A DNA stretch of 64,000 nucleotides, from positions 2,018,914 to 2,082,913 of the forward strand of contig NZ_JAENHL010000008.1 of the NCBI RefSeq assembly GCF_016595235.1, in the 5' to 3' direction. Made by a program: the position numbers and the translations under genes. This DNA comes from Taklimakanibacter albus. GTDB taxonomy: Bacteria; Pseudomonadota; Alphaproteobacteria; Rhizobiales; Aestuariivirgaceae. This document shows positions 33,706-42,003 of this stretch, one piece after another. Position 1 is the stretch's first letter. The number at the start of each line of letters is the position of its first letter. The notes beneath the pieces were generated by a model that worked only from the letters and a program-made list of their open reading frames with translations, was not told the origin of the DNA and did not search any database.

Positions 33706-35289
33706 TCAATGAGCGCCGCCGCCACCGACCTTGATCTTGCGGGTGAAGAGCAGCGCCACCGCCGCGAGGGCCAGGACCGTCCCGATCACGGCAAAAGTGT
33801 CGCTGAAGCCCTGAATCAACGCCTGACGATGAACGGTCGCGCCGATGACGGCGATCGCCTTGTGCTGAGCAAGCGCGATATCGGTCACCCCATGAGCGGT
33901 GAAATACTGCGTCAGGTCGGCGATCCGGTCACGCACCTCGTCCCGATAGATCGTGACGGACTGGCCGATGATATTCGAATGGAACTGCTCGCGCTTGGTG
34001 AGCACCGTCGCCAGCGTGGCCGTGCCGACCGCACCGCCCAGATTGCGCAGCATGTTCGAGAGGCCTGAGGCCGCACCCGCCTCGGCGGGTGCAATGCCCG
34101 CGGTCGTGATCACGCTGATCGGTGTCAGGACCAGGGCCTGGCCGATGGCGCGCACGATATTAGGCAGGAAGAACTGGTCGCCGGCGCTGTCGAGCGACAG
34201 ATTGATGTTCATGAAGGCGCTCGCCGCGAAGATGCTGATGCCGACGAAGCCGACATGACGCACGTCGAAACGCTTGATCAGCAGCGGCACGAGCGGAATG
34301 ATGAGAAGCTGCGGCAAGCCGGTCCAGGCGAGAACGAAGCCGATCTGCTCGGCATTGTAACGCTGCACCTGGCCCAGATACTGCGGCAGGATATAGACGG
34401 TGCCGAAAAGCGCCACGCCGACCAGCACATTGACTAATATGCCGATGCCGAAATTACGCTGCTTGAGAAGGCGCAGCTGGACGAGCGGCTTCTTGACGGT
34501 AAGCTCGATGATGATGAAGGCGGTGAGAAACAGCGCCGCCGTCAAAGCCAGCTTGACGATGAAAGGAGACTGGAACCAATCGTCCTTGTTGCCTTCCTCG
34601 AGCACGGTCTGCAGCGCCGCAAGCCCGATGGCCATGGTGACGATGCCGGCCCAGTCGCCCTCTTTGAGCAGCGACAGCTGCATCGGCTTCCGCTCGAGCG
34701 TGAAATAGAGCGCCACGAACATCAGCAGGCTCGGCAGCGCATTGACGAAGAAGATGGTCTGCCAGCCATAATTCTCGGTGAGATAGCCGCCGATGGTCGG
34801 CCCGATGGCCGGCGCGAAGGTGACCGACAGCGCGAACATGGCGAGGCCGATCGGCTGCTGCGATTTGGGCAGCCGGGTCAACACCATGGTGAAGGCCATC
34901 GGGATCAGCACGCCGCCGGCAAAACCCTGGAGACCGCGCAGCGCGATCATCGAGCTCAGATCATGAGCGAAGGCACAGGCCGCCGAGAACAGCGCGAACA
35001 GAACCACATTCGCCAGCATGTAGCGCCTGAAGGAAAAGACGCGGCTCAGATAATCGGTCAGCGGTATGACGATGATCTCGCCGATGAGATAGGAAGTCGA
35101 GATCCAGGCGCCGTTATCGACGCCGGTCCCGATGCCGCCTTCGATGTCGAGCAGCGAGGCGTTGGTGATCTGGATGTTGAGGATCGCCATGAAGGCGCCG
35201 ATCATGCTGGCGAGCACCGCAATCCAGGTCGCCATGCTGGCCTTTTCGGAGGACGCCGGAGGAGAAGAAATATTGGTCTGGGTTGACAT
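33706..35289 (-). CDS. emrB: DHA2 family multidrug efflux MFS transporter (EmrB-like)
   Basis: A 527-aa protein with fourteen hydrophobic segments. It shows the DHA2 signatures [18 protein letters not shown] near residue 38, [17 protein letters not shown] near 190, and [21 protein letters not shown] near 405. With the adaptor EmrA it exports hydrophobic drugs or uncouplers by proton antiport. Two adjacent ATGs exist; GGGAGG lies 5 nt before the second, which is used here. It is transcribed after emrA with a 36-bp gap. Confidence 0.92.
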   Translation of the reverse strand: MSTQTNISSPPASSEKASMATWIAVLASMIGAFMAILNIQITNASLLDIEGGIGTGVDNGAWISTSYLIGEIIVIPLTDYLSRVFSFRRYMLANVVLFALFSAACAFAHDLSSMIALRGLQGFAGGVLIPMAFTMVLTRLPKSQQPIGLAMFALSVTFAPAIGPTIGGYLTENYGWQTIFFVNALPSLLMFVALYFTLERKPMQLSLLKEGDWAGIVTMAIGLAALQTVLEEGNKDDWFQSPFIVKLALTAALFLTAFIIIELTVKKPLVQLRLLKQRNFGIGILVNVLVGVALFGTVYILPQYLGQVQRYNAEQIGFVLAWTGLPQLLIIPLVPLLIKRFDVRHVGFVGISIFAASAFMNINLSLDSAGDQFFLPNIVRAIGQALVLTPISVITTAGIAPAEAGAASGLSNMLRNLGGAVGTATLATVLTKREQFHSNIIGQSVTIYRDEVRDRIADLTQYFTAHGVTDIALAQHKAIAVIGATVHRQALIQGFSDTFAVIGTVLALAAVALLFTRKIKVGGGGAH

Positions 35290-35325
35290 CATAGCCTCCC
35301 GCCATGATTTCCTCGTGGGGACGCC

Positions 35326-36531
35326 TCAGTTGATCGCTTTGGATATGGACGCGGTCTGGGTCGGCTCGGACCTCGTATCGATCGTCGGATAGACCGACAT
35401 GCCGGTCCGCAGAACGACTGAAAGCGGGCCTTTCTCATCAAGCACGATCTTCACCGGAATGCGCTGCACCACCTTGGTGAAGTTGCCGGTGGCATTGTCG
35501 GGCGGCAGCAAGGCGAATTCCTGGCCGCTGGCCGGCGAGAGACTGTCGACATGGCCTTTGAAGACCTGACCCGGGAACGTGTCAATTTCGACATCGACCA
35601 GCTGTCCGGCACGGACGTCGGTGAGCTGGGTCTCTTTGTAATTGGCGATGATGTAAGCATCATGGGTCGGCACGACCGCCATAAGCTGCGTGCCCGCCTG
35701 GACATACTGGCCGACGCGTAAGGTCCGGTTGCCGACCAGGCCGTCAATGGGAGCGACGAGGCTCGTATAAGAGAGATTGAGCCGGGCCTGGTCCTCCGCC
35801 GCCTTGGCGCCGGCGAGCGCGGCCTCAGCCTGGGCGAGCTCGGCTTTGCCGACATCGAGCTGCTTGGTGGTATTGGCGAGCACCGCCGTGTCGCGCGCGA
35901 CCGCCGCATGGGCGGCGTCCAGGCGGGAGGCCGCCTGCTGCGCGTTCTGAACCGTGCCGAAACCCTTCTTGGCAAGCTCGGCATAACGCTTGTTTTCCTG
36001 CTCGGCGAAAGTCTCATTCGCCTCATCGACCACGACCGTCGCCCGGGCAGCGTCGATCTCGGCCTGTTTGGCGACGAGCGCCGCCTGCTTGTTGGCGATA
36101 TTGGCTTCCGCCGCCGCGACATCAGCCTGGGCTTTTTCGAGGGCGACCTTGAAGTCGCGGTCATCAATGCGGGCCAGGATCCCTCCGGCCTTCACCGGCT
36201 GGTTGTCATTGACCAAAACCGCCGCGATATAGCCGGAGATCCTGGGGGCGATCGTCGTGCTGTCGGCCTTGACATAGGCGTCATCGGTCGAAACCAGGAA
36301 GCGACCGGACGTCCAATAGGTCCAGCCGTAATCGGCGGCGCCTCCCAGCGCGGCAAGAGCGACGCCGGCAAACAGTGCGGCGCGCAGCCAGCGCTTCAGG
36401 CCGGCCTTGGGTACATCCACCGCTATTGCCGGAACCGGAAGGGGAACTTCTTCCGGCAGCTTCAAACCGGGCATCGCTTCGGCGGTTGGAATGGTCTTTT
36501 CCGCTGTAAAAGCTGCTTCATGTTTGCTCAT
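35326..36531 (-). CDS. emrA: HlyD/EmrA family efflux adaptor
   Basis: A 401-aa periplasmic adaptor. One N-terminal membrane segment (LRAALFAGVALAALGGAADYGWTYW near residue 50) is followed by a biotinyl-lipoyl half-motif, a long helical hairpin coiled coil (AEANIANKQAALVAKQAEIDAA near 140-215) and a beta-barrel start TSLVAPIDGLVGNRTLRVGQYV near 275. It links EmrB to an outer-membrane channel, which is not in the window. It diverges from the TetR gene over a 26-bp operator. Confidence 0.93.
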   Translation of the reverse strand: MSKHEAAFTAEKTIPTAEAMPGLKLPEEVPLPVPAIAVDVPKAGLKRWLRAALFAGVALAALGGAADYGWTYWTSGRFLVSTDDAYVKADSTTIAPRISGYIAAVLVNDNQPVKAGGILARIDDRDFKVALEKAQADVAAAEANIANKQAALVAKQAEIDAARATVVVDEANETFAEQENKRYAELAKKGFGTVQNAQQAASRLDAAHAAVARDTAVLANTTKQLDVGKAELAQAEAALAGAKAAEDQARLNLSYTSLVAPIDGLVGNRTLRVGQYVQAGTQLMAVVPTHDAYIIANYKETQLTDVRAGQLVDVEIDTFPGQVFKGHVDSLSPASGQEFALLPPDNATGNFTKVVQRIPVKIVLDEKGPLSVVLRTGMSVYPTIDTRSEPTQTASISKAIN

Positions 36532-36580
36532 GGCCCGAACCTTTCCTGCACTGCGAGGGCCGAAAATCCGGCTTGCTCTT

Positions 36581-36606
36581 TTTAGGAAAACTGATATTTT
36601 CCTAAA
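36581..36606. promoter_or_regulatory. 26-bp TetR-type operator between emrA and the regulator
   Basis: TTTAGGAAAA-CTGATA-TTTTCCTAAA has perfect 10-bp arms and lies in the 113-bp divergent gap, 50 bp before emrA and 38 bp before the TetR gene. Its size and place are those of an autoregulated TetR operator. Confidence 0.8.
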
Positions 36607-36644
36607 TATGCCTGGCCAGACCCGTTGTCAATAGAATTTGGAAA

Positions 36645-37307
36645 ATGACTATGGTCGATAATACTAAAGTCTCAAAACGCCCCCGCGGGCGGCCGCAAAT
36701 CCGGCCCGATGACGAGACGCGGCAGATGATCCTCCAGGCGGCCCGCCAGGAATTTCATGCCAGCGGCTATGCCGGCGCCAGCATGAACCGGGTGGCCGAG
36801 CGCGCCGGTGTGTCGACCAAGACCATGTACCGCCTGATCCCGACCAAGGCCGAATTGTTTCAGAGTGTCATCTCGGCGCGGATTTCTCGCTTCATTCTGG
36901 AAATGGACGAGGAGCATCTCGACGGGCTGCCGGTGGATGAGGCGCTCGAGCACATCCTGATCGCCTATGGCACCTTGACCTTCGACCCGGACACGGTGTC
37001 GAGCCTCCGCCTCGTGCTTGCGGAATGCGACCGCTTTCCCGAGATCGCCGCCGCCTTCGACGAGCTTGCGCTGCGCCGCACGACGCAGACCATGGAAGGA
37101 TGGCTGCGGCAGCAACGTGATCGCGGCATGATCGAAATCGATGACACCGCAACCGCCGTCGGCATGCTGAGAGGCATGATGGTGATGGAGCCGCAGCGCG
37201 CCATGATGCTCGGCCTCAAGCCGCCGCCGGATCACGCCGAGATCGTCAAGCGGGCCCGCAATTGCGCGCGGCTTTTCCTGGATGGGTGCCGGCCCAAACA
37301 GCGATAG
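36645..37307 (+). CDS. TetR family repressor of the efflux pump
   Basis: A 220-aa regulator. A basic N terminus (RPRGRPQIRPDDE) leads into the TetR HTH (ARQEFHASGYAGASMNRVAERAGVSTKTMYRLIPTKAELF near residues 30-70, in parts), with an AefR-like C-terminal ligand domain (LRLVLAECDRFPEIAAAFDEL near 120). It diverges from emrAB and probably represses it until a toxic ligand binds. Start ATG 36645 or 36651. Confidence 0.92.
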   Translation: MTMVDNTKVSKRPRGRPQIRPDDETRQMILQAARQEFHASGYAGASMNRVAERAGVSTKTMYRLIPTKAELFQSVISARISRFILEMDEEHLDGLPVDEALEHILIAYGTLTFDPDTVSSLRLVLAECDRFPEIAAAFDELALRRTTQTMEGWLRQQRDRGMIEIDDTATAVGMLRGMMVMEPQRAMMLGLKPPPDHAEIVKRARNCARLFLDGCRPKQR

Positions 37308-37327
37308 ACCGGGCTTAGCACCCGGTC
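37307..37327. terminator. hairpin between convergent tetR and hydrolase genes
   Basis: GACCGGG-N7-CCCGGTC, a 7-bp GC-rich stem starting at the last base of the TetR stop codon. No U-tract follows, so it is a weak terminator candidate. Confidence 0.5.
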
Positions 37328-37353
37328 CATCATCCTTCCACCGTCCTGTCGTT

Positions 37354-38643
37354 TCAGCTTGCTTTGCGCAACGGCCTGAACGCCGTGCGAAGCTCGGACG
37401 TCAGCAGCGCCGGCTGCTCCCAGGCGGCGAAGTGACCACCCTTGGGGAGCTTGTTGTAATGGATGAGGTTGGGATAGGCCCGTTCCGCCCAGCTCTGCGG
37501 CGCTTCATAGAGCTCGTCCGGAAAGACGCTCACCGCCACGGGGATGGTGACGTTCTTCGGTGCAAAGAAGGCGAGCTTGCTTTCCCAATAGAGCCGCGCC
37601 GCCGAGATCGAGCTGTTGGTCAACCAGTAGAGCGTGGCGTTGTCGAGAATGTCGTCCCGCGTCAGGCCTTCAGGATGTCCGTCGAAAACCCGCGCGATGA
37701 GCTGATAGCTTTTCTCGTCGTGATCGATCATCCACGCCGCCATGCCGACCGGGGAATCGACGATCCCGTAGAGAGTCTGGGGACGGTTGGACATCTCGAT
37801 CGCATAGCCGAGACCGTGCTTGTAGAAAGTGTTGAGCTGGTCATAGGCCTTCTGCTCATCGGCCGAGAGGCCGGACGGCGGCGGGCCGCCAACGGTGAGA
37901 GCCTTCGCCACGTCGTCAGGAACAGTGGCCGGCATGTTCACATGGATGCCGAGCAGTCCCGGCGGCGTCAGCAAGGCCATCTGCTCCGTCACGGCATCGC
38001 CCCAGTCGCCGCCCTGCGCTACATAGCGCTTGTAGCCAAGACGCTCCATCAACACGACCCAGGCCCGCGCGACGCGCTGGGGGTCCCAGCCGGTCGTTTC
38101 GGGCTTGGCAGAGTAGCCATGACCCGGCAGTGACGGAATGACCACGTCGAAGGCATCGGCGGCACTACCACCATGGGCGGTCGGGTTGGTCAGTGGGTCG
38201 ATGAGCTTGAGCTGCTCAAGGATCGAGCCCGGCCAACCATGCGTGATGATGACCGGCAGCGCATTTTCATGCTGCGAGCGCACGTGAATAAAATGGATAT
38301 CGAGCCCGTCGATCTCGGTTACGAACTGCGGAAGGGCTTTCAGCTTCGCTTCGATCCGGCGCCAGTCGTAATCGGTCGCCCAATACTGCGCGAGCTTCCT
38401 GATCGTCGCGGACTGCACGCCCTGCGATGAATCCTTCACCGTCTCCCGTTCGGGCCACTTCGTCGCCTTGAGGCGCCGGCGCAAATCGGCGAGATCCGCT
38501 TCCGCGGCTTCGATCGCGAAGGGGCGGATCGCGTCGCGTCCTGTCGCTGCCTGAAGCGCTCCGGGAAGCATGCTCAGGGCACCTGCGGCAACTGCCGTGG
38601 CAAGAAGCTCACGACGTGTAGGCGATAGCGATTTCATCGACAT
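37354..38643 (-). CDS. epoxide hydrolase with EHN domain, Tat-exported
   Basis: A 429-aa protein with a Tat signal (SPTRRELLATAVAAGALSMLPGALQA). The N-terminal epoxide-hydrolase domain (FAIEAAEADLADLRRRLKATKWPE near residue 42) is followed by an alpha/beta hydrolase fold: HGWPGS near 140, nucleophile Asp in AQGGDWGDAV near 205, catalytic His in KGGHFAAWEQP near 405. It hydrolyses an epoxide to a diol; the natural substrate is unknown. AGGAGG lies 5 nt before ATG 38643. The promoter-like 36-bp element at 38710 is shared with the hydrolase at 31054. Confidence 0.91.
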   Translation of the reverse strand: MSMKSLSPTRRELLATAVAAGALSMLPGALQAATGRDAIRPFAIEAAEADLADLRRRLKATKWPERETVKDSSQGVQSATIRKLAQYWATDYDWRRIEAKLKALPQFVTEIDGLDIHFIHVRSQHENALPVIITHGWPGSILEQLKLIDPLTNPTAHGGSAADAFDVVIPSLPGHGYSAKPETTGWDPQRVARAWVVLMERLGYKRYVAQGGDWGDAVTEQMALLTPPGLLGIHVNMPATVPDDVAKALTVGGPPPSGLSADEQKAYDQLNTFYKHGLGYAIEMSNRPQTLYGIVDSPVGMAAWMIDHDEKSYQLIARVFDGHPEGLTRDDILDNATLYWLTNSSISAARLYWESKLAFFAPKNVTIPVAVSVFPDELYEAPQSWAERAYPNLIHYNKLPKGGHFAAWEQPALLTSELRTAFRPLRKAS

Positions 38644-38709
38644 GACAACCTCCTAGGTTCTCCAGATTGGTCGGATGCGATGAAAGGTCGGGCGGCAACG
38701 ACGCCAAGA

Positions 38710-38745
38710 CCATTATACGATGGTGTCGGTGATACTTATGGATCG
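38710..38745 (-). promoter_or_regulatory. 36-bp promoter-like element shared by two hydrolase genes (copy 2)
   Basis: Minus-strand reading begins CGATCCATAAG and ends CCATCGTATAATGG, 67 bp before the epoxide hydrolase start. Same length and ends as 32174-32209. Confidence 0.65.
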
Positions 38746-38764
38746 GCGAGCAGGGCGGGCTGAG

Positions 38765-39652
38765 CTAATGCTCACGCGAGCTCGCAACCGCCCCGGCGCC
38801 GGCGCAGACGACGAGCGCAATGCCGGCGAGCTGCTGCAGACTCAAGGCCTCGCTCAGAATGATGTAGCCGGCGAGGGCCGCGACAGCGGGCTCGATGCTC
38901 ATCAGGATGCCGAAGCTCGCCTGCGACAGGCGGCGCAGCGACATCATCTCGAGCGCATAGGGCAGAAGCGGCGTCAGGATGGCAAGGCCCATGGTCTCGA
39001 AAACAAGGCCCGACGGCAAGGTGAAGCCGGTCTCATAGAGACCGAAGGGTGTTGCGATCACCGCGGCGGCGACGAAGGATATGGCGAGCCCGTCCAATCC
39101 GCGGAAGATCCGGCCGACCTTCTTGTTCAGAACGATATAGGTGCCCCAGCCGACACCGGCGAGGAGCGCGAAGCCGAAGCCCAGGACATCGATGGTCCAG
39201 CCTTCAAGATTCAGCGCCAGAAGGAGAACACCGGCGAAAGCCAGCACCAGCCAGAGAATGCGCCAGCTCCTCGCGAAGCCGAAGGCCGCGACGGTGAGCG
39301 GACCCAGCAGCTCGATGGCGACGACGAGGCCGAGCGGCACGCGCATGATCGCCACGAAAAAGGTGAGTGTCATCGCCGCCATGGTGGCGCCGAGCGCCAG
39401 GGTGAGCAGAAGCTCCCGCGGCCGATAGCGGCGAATATCGGGACGCACGATGATGAACAGCATGATCGCCGCCCAGGCGAGCCGGCCCCAGGTGGTGGCG
39501 AAAGGCCCGTAAGCGGCCATGGTCGGCTGCGCAAAGGCGGCGCCCGCCTGCACCACGATCATCGCGGTCAACGCCATGAGCGCGGCAAGGCCCGTCTGCG
39601 AGGCGGGCGACGGTCCGCCTTCGGCCACGGCGCAATTTGCGTTGTTCTGCAC
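38765..39652 (-). CDS. EamA/DMT family exporter (RhtA-like)
   Basis: A 295-aa protein with ten hydrophobic segments in two EamA repeats (first around ALMALTAMIVVQAGAAFAQPTM, second around VLGFGFALLAGVGWGTYIVLNKKVGR). The second half ends with LLPYALEMMSLRRLSQASFGILMSIEPAVAALAGY, typical of RhtA-type amino-acid exporters. It diverges from an Lrp regulator at 39889, a common pairing, so efflux of an amino acid under Lrp control is likely. The N-terminal 20 residues are polar and probably cytoplasmic. Confidence 0.9.
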   Translation of the reverse strand: MQNNANCAVAEGGPSPASQTGLAALMALTAMIVVQAGAAFAQPTMAAYGPFATTWGRLAWAAIMLFIIVRPDIRRYRPRELLLTLALGATMAAMTLTFFVAIMRVPLGLVVAIELLGPLTVAAFGFARSWRILWLVLAFAGVLLLALNLEGWTIDVLGFGFALLAGVGWGTYIVLNKKVGRIFRGLDGLAISFVAAAVIATPFGLYETGFTLPSGLVFETMGLAILTPLLPYALEMMSLRRLSQASFGILMSIEPAVAALAGYIILSEALSLQQLAGIALVVCAGAGAVASSREH

Positions 39653-39681
39653 GGTCCACTCCTGAGAAGGCCAGCTTCTAG

Positions 39682-39728
39682 CGCGGGATCAGGAAAAGTG
39701 GATACCGGTTTTCCGCCCGATCACGCGC
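39682..39728. repeat. dispersed repeat family D copy 1 (47 bp)
   Basis: GCGCGGGATCAGGAAAAG continuing to GGATACCGG, TTTTCCGCCC and GATCACGCGC. The same element in opposite orientation is at 57132-57179. The ends pair with each other. I know this element as abundant in rhizobial genomes (memory, not searched). Confidence 0.75.
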
Positions 39729-39742
39729 CAACTTAAGATTCC

Positions 39743-39790
39743 GATCACGTTTATCAATTCAGGTCGTAAAGACCTGAATTGATCGTGATC
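39743..39790. promoter_or_regulatory. long near-perfect hairpin in the divergent EamA-Lrp gap
   Basis: Outer arms GATCACG / CGTGATC, inner arms ATCAATTCAGGTC / GACCTGAATTGAT (13 bp, perfect), loop GTAAA; the only break is a TTT bulge on the left. It lies 98 bp before the Lrp gene. It is not behind any gene, so it is not a terminator. It could be an operator for the Lrp protein or a small transcribed hairpin. Confidence 0.6.
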
Positions 39791-39888
39791 TAACGCTTTT
39801 CTATTCGGCTGCGAAGGGGATTTATATGGATAAAATAAGGCAAATCGTGCTACACTCCTCATTTACAGAGGCAGAATAGAGGATTTAC

Positions 39889-40323
39889 ATGATCGACGAA
39901 GTGGATCGGCAGATCATCGATCTCCTGGCGGAGAATGCCCGCCTGTCGCTGAAAGAGCTGGCGGCCCGAGTGAACCTGTCCTCGCCCAGCGCGTCCGAGC
40001 GGCTGAAGCGGCTGGAGGAGCGCGGCGTGATCCGCGCTTTCACGGTGGAGGTTAATCCGCAGTCCTTCGGCTACGCACTGCAGGCGATCGTGCGCATCAG
40101 GCCATTACCGGCACAGATGGCGCGCGTGCAGCAGATGATCGAGGAGATCCCGCAATTCACCGAATGCGACAAGGTCACGGGCGACGACTGCCTCGTCGCC
40201 AGGCTGCATGTGCGCTCGATCGAAGAGATGGACGAGATCATCGACCGTATCGGCGACAAGGCCGAAACCAACACCGCCATCGTCAAAGCGCAGACCTTGA
40301 AGCGGCGGCTGCCCCCGTTGTGA
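39889..40323 (+). CDS. Lrp/AsnC family regulator
   Basis: A 144-aa protein. The N-terminal HTH (VDRQIIDLLAENARLSLKELAARVNLSSPSASERLKRLEERGVI, near residues 4-47, in parts) is followed by a RAM domain (EIPQFTECDKVTGDDCLVARLHV near 86-108) that binds amino acids in this family. SD AGAGG lies 6 nt before the ATG. It diverges from the RhtA-like exporter and probably activates it. The hppD gene ends 9 bp after it on the other strand. Confidence 0.92.
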   Translation: MIDEVDRQIIDLLAENARLSLKELAARVNLSSPSASERLKRLEERGVIRAFTVEVNPQSFGYALQAIVRIRPLPAQMARVQQMIEEIPQFTECDKVTGDDCLVARLHVRSIEEMDEIIDRIGDKAETNTAIVKAQTLKRRLPPL

Positions 40324-40332
40324 CGGTGGTCG

Positions 40333-41445
40333 TCAAGCGGCTCTGGATGGCCCCAGCACGCCGCGGCGCACCTGATCCTCCTCGATGCTTTCGAACAAAG
40401 CGCGGAAATTGCCCTCGCCGAAACCGTCGTCACCCTTCCTCTGGATGAACTCGAAGAAGATCGGGCCGATCACGGTTTTCGAGAAGATCTGCAGCAGCAC
40501 TTTGGTCTCGCCGCCATCGACGACACCTTCACCGTCGATGAGGACGCCGTGTTTCTTGAGCTTCTCGATGGGTTCCTGATGGCCCTTCACGCGCTCGGCG
40601 CATTTCTCATAATAAGCCGCGGGCGGCGGCGGCATGAATTTCACGCCATTGTCGGCCAGCGCGTCAGTGGCGCCATAGATGTCTTCCGTCGCGATGGCGA
40701 TATGCTGGATGCCCTCGCCCTTATATTTGCGCAGATATTCCTCGATCTGGCTTTTGTCGTCGGCGCTTTCGTTGATCGGGATGCGGATCTTGCCACAGGG
40801 CGAATTCAGCGCGCGTGAGAAGAGCCCGGTAAACTTGCCCTCGATATCGAAGAAGCGGATCTGGCGGAAATTGAAGAGCTTGGCATAGAAGCCGAACCAC
40901 TTGTCCATATTGCCGCGGAAGACATTGTGGGTCAGATGATCGAGATAATAGAAGCCGATGCCTTTGGGCTTCGGATCCTTCTCGCCCAGCCAGTCGAATT
41001 CCGCTTCATAGGGCGAGCCCTTGGCGCCGTAGCGGTCGACGAAATAGAGGAGGCTGCCGCCGATGCCCTTGATGGCGGGGACATCGAGCGTCTTGTCGGC
41101 CCCTTCATAGGCTTCGGCGCCAAGCGACACGGCATGGCGAAATGCATGTTCGGCGTCGACGACACGCCAGGCCATGGACGGCGCACACGGCCCGTGCCGG
41201 CCGACGAAATTCATGCCGAAGGAGTGGGCTTCCGCATTGAGGATGTAGTTGATGTCGCCCTGGCGCCAGACGGTGATGTTCTTGGTCTTGTGGCGGGCGA
41301 CGGGGGTGAAGCCGAACTTGCCGAAAAGCAGGCTGAGCTTCTCGGGCTCGGGATGCGCAAATTCGACGAATTCAAAACCGTCGGTGCCGGCCGGATTGTC
41401 GGGGCCGATCTCGGGCGGCGGTGCGTCATGCGGATAAGGGCCCAT
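40333..41445 (-). CDS. hppD: 4-hydroxyphenylpyruvate dioxygenase
   Basis: A 370-aa non-heme iron dioxygenase of the vicinal-oxygen-chelate fold. The three iron ligands are visible: His in YLDHLTHNVF near residue 175, His in GIQHIAIATEDI near 258, and Glu in GPIFFEFIQRKGDDGFGEGNF near 340. It converts 4-hydroxyphenylpyruvate to homogentisate in tyrosine breakdown. It diverges from an Lrp regulator. Downstream steps (hmgA, maiA, fahA) lie within 5 kb, making the pathway complete from this point. Confidence 0.97.
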   Translation of the reverse strand: MGPYPHDAPPPEIGPDNPAGTDGFEFVEFAHPEPEKLSLLFGKFGFTPVARHKTKNITVWRQGDINYILNAEAHSFGMNFVGRHGPCAPSMAWRVVDAEHAFRHAVSLGAEAYEGADKTLDVPAIKGIGGSLLYFVDRYGAKGSPYEAEFDWLGEKDPKPKGIGFYYLDHLTHNVFRGNMDKWFGFYAKLFNFRQIRFFDIEGKFTGLFSRALNSPCGKIRIPINESADDKSQIEEYLRKYKGEGIQHIAIATEDIYGATDALADNGVKFMPPPPAAYYEKCAERVKGHQEPIEKLKKHGVLIDGEGVVDGGETKVLLQIFSKTVIGPIFFEFIQRKGDDGFGEGNFRALFESIEEDQVRRGVLGPSRAA

Positions 41446-41550
41446 GGGAAGTCCTCACGGTTGCGAATGTCCATAATAAGTCGCCAGACCTGTCGTTTTC
41501 GGGCATAATAGTGCTCATCTTCCTCAAATTTGCACGGAAACGAGCGCCAT

Positions 41551-42003
41551 ATGGATGAATTCGACCGGAAAGTACTGAACTCCCTCCAGCGCAACAGCGC
41601 CCTGGCGCGAGCCGATTTCGCCCAGGAGGTCGGCCTGTCGGAATCACAGGCGGTGAGGCGGCGTCAGGCGCTCGAGCAATCGGGCCTGATCCGCCGCTAT
41701 CGCGCCGATCTCGATGCGCGGGCCTTAGGTTTCGCCGTCACCGCTTTCGTGCATGTGAAGCTGAAAGGCCATTCGGACGGCAATGCGCGGCGTTTCCGCG
41801 ACCTGGTGCGCCTCACACCCGGCATATTGGAGGCGCATGCGGTGACCGGCGATTTCGATTATCTCCTGAAAGTCTGCGTCGCCGATCTCGACGGCCTGCG
41901 CGATCTCGTCAATGGCGTGCTGTTGATGCACCAGACCGTCGACCGGGTGCGCTCCGAGATCGCGCTCGAAATCCTGCGCGACGATCACCTGCTGGCGCTG
42001 TAG
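41551..42003 (+). CDS. Lrp/AsnC family regulator beside hppD
   Basis: A 150-aa regulator with HTH (DEFDRKVLNSLQRNSALARADFAQEVGLSESQAVRRRQAL, near residues 2-41, in parts) and RAM domain (GILEAHAVTGDFDYLLKVCV near 95). It diverges from hppD over a 105-bp gap, so regulation of tyrosine catabolism is the likely role. The ATG at 41551 is preferred over a TTG at 41530. Its 3' end overlaps the convergent DedA-rhodanese gene by 19 bp. Confidence 0.9.
   Translation: MDEFDRKVLNSLQRNSALARADFAQEVGLSESQAVRRRQALEQSGLIRRYRADLDARALGFAVTAFVHVKLKGHSDGNARRFRDLVRLTPGILEAHAVTGDFDYLLKVCVADLDGLRDLVNGVLLMHQTVDRVRSEIALEILRDDHLLAL

Noticed and set aside
32993-33709. An upstream start at 33709 for the FixJ-like regulator
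   Set aside because: It would overlap the end of emrB and add 15 residues without family similarity; ATG 33664 is simpler.
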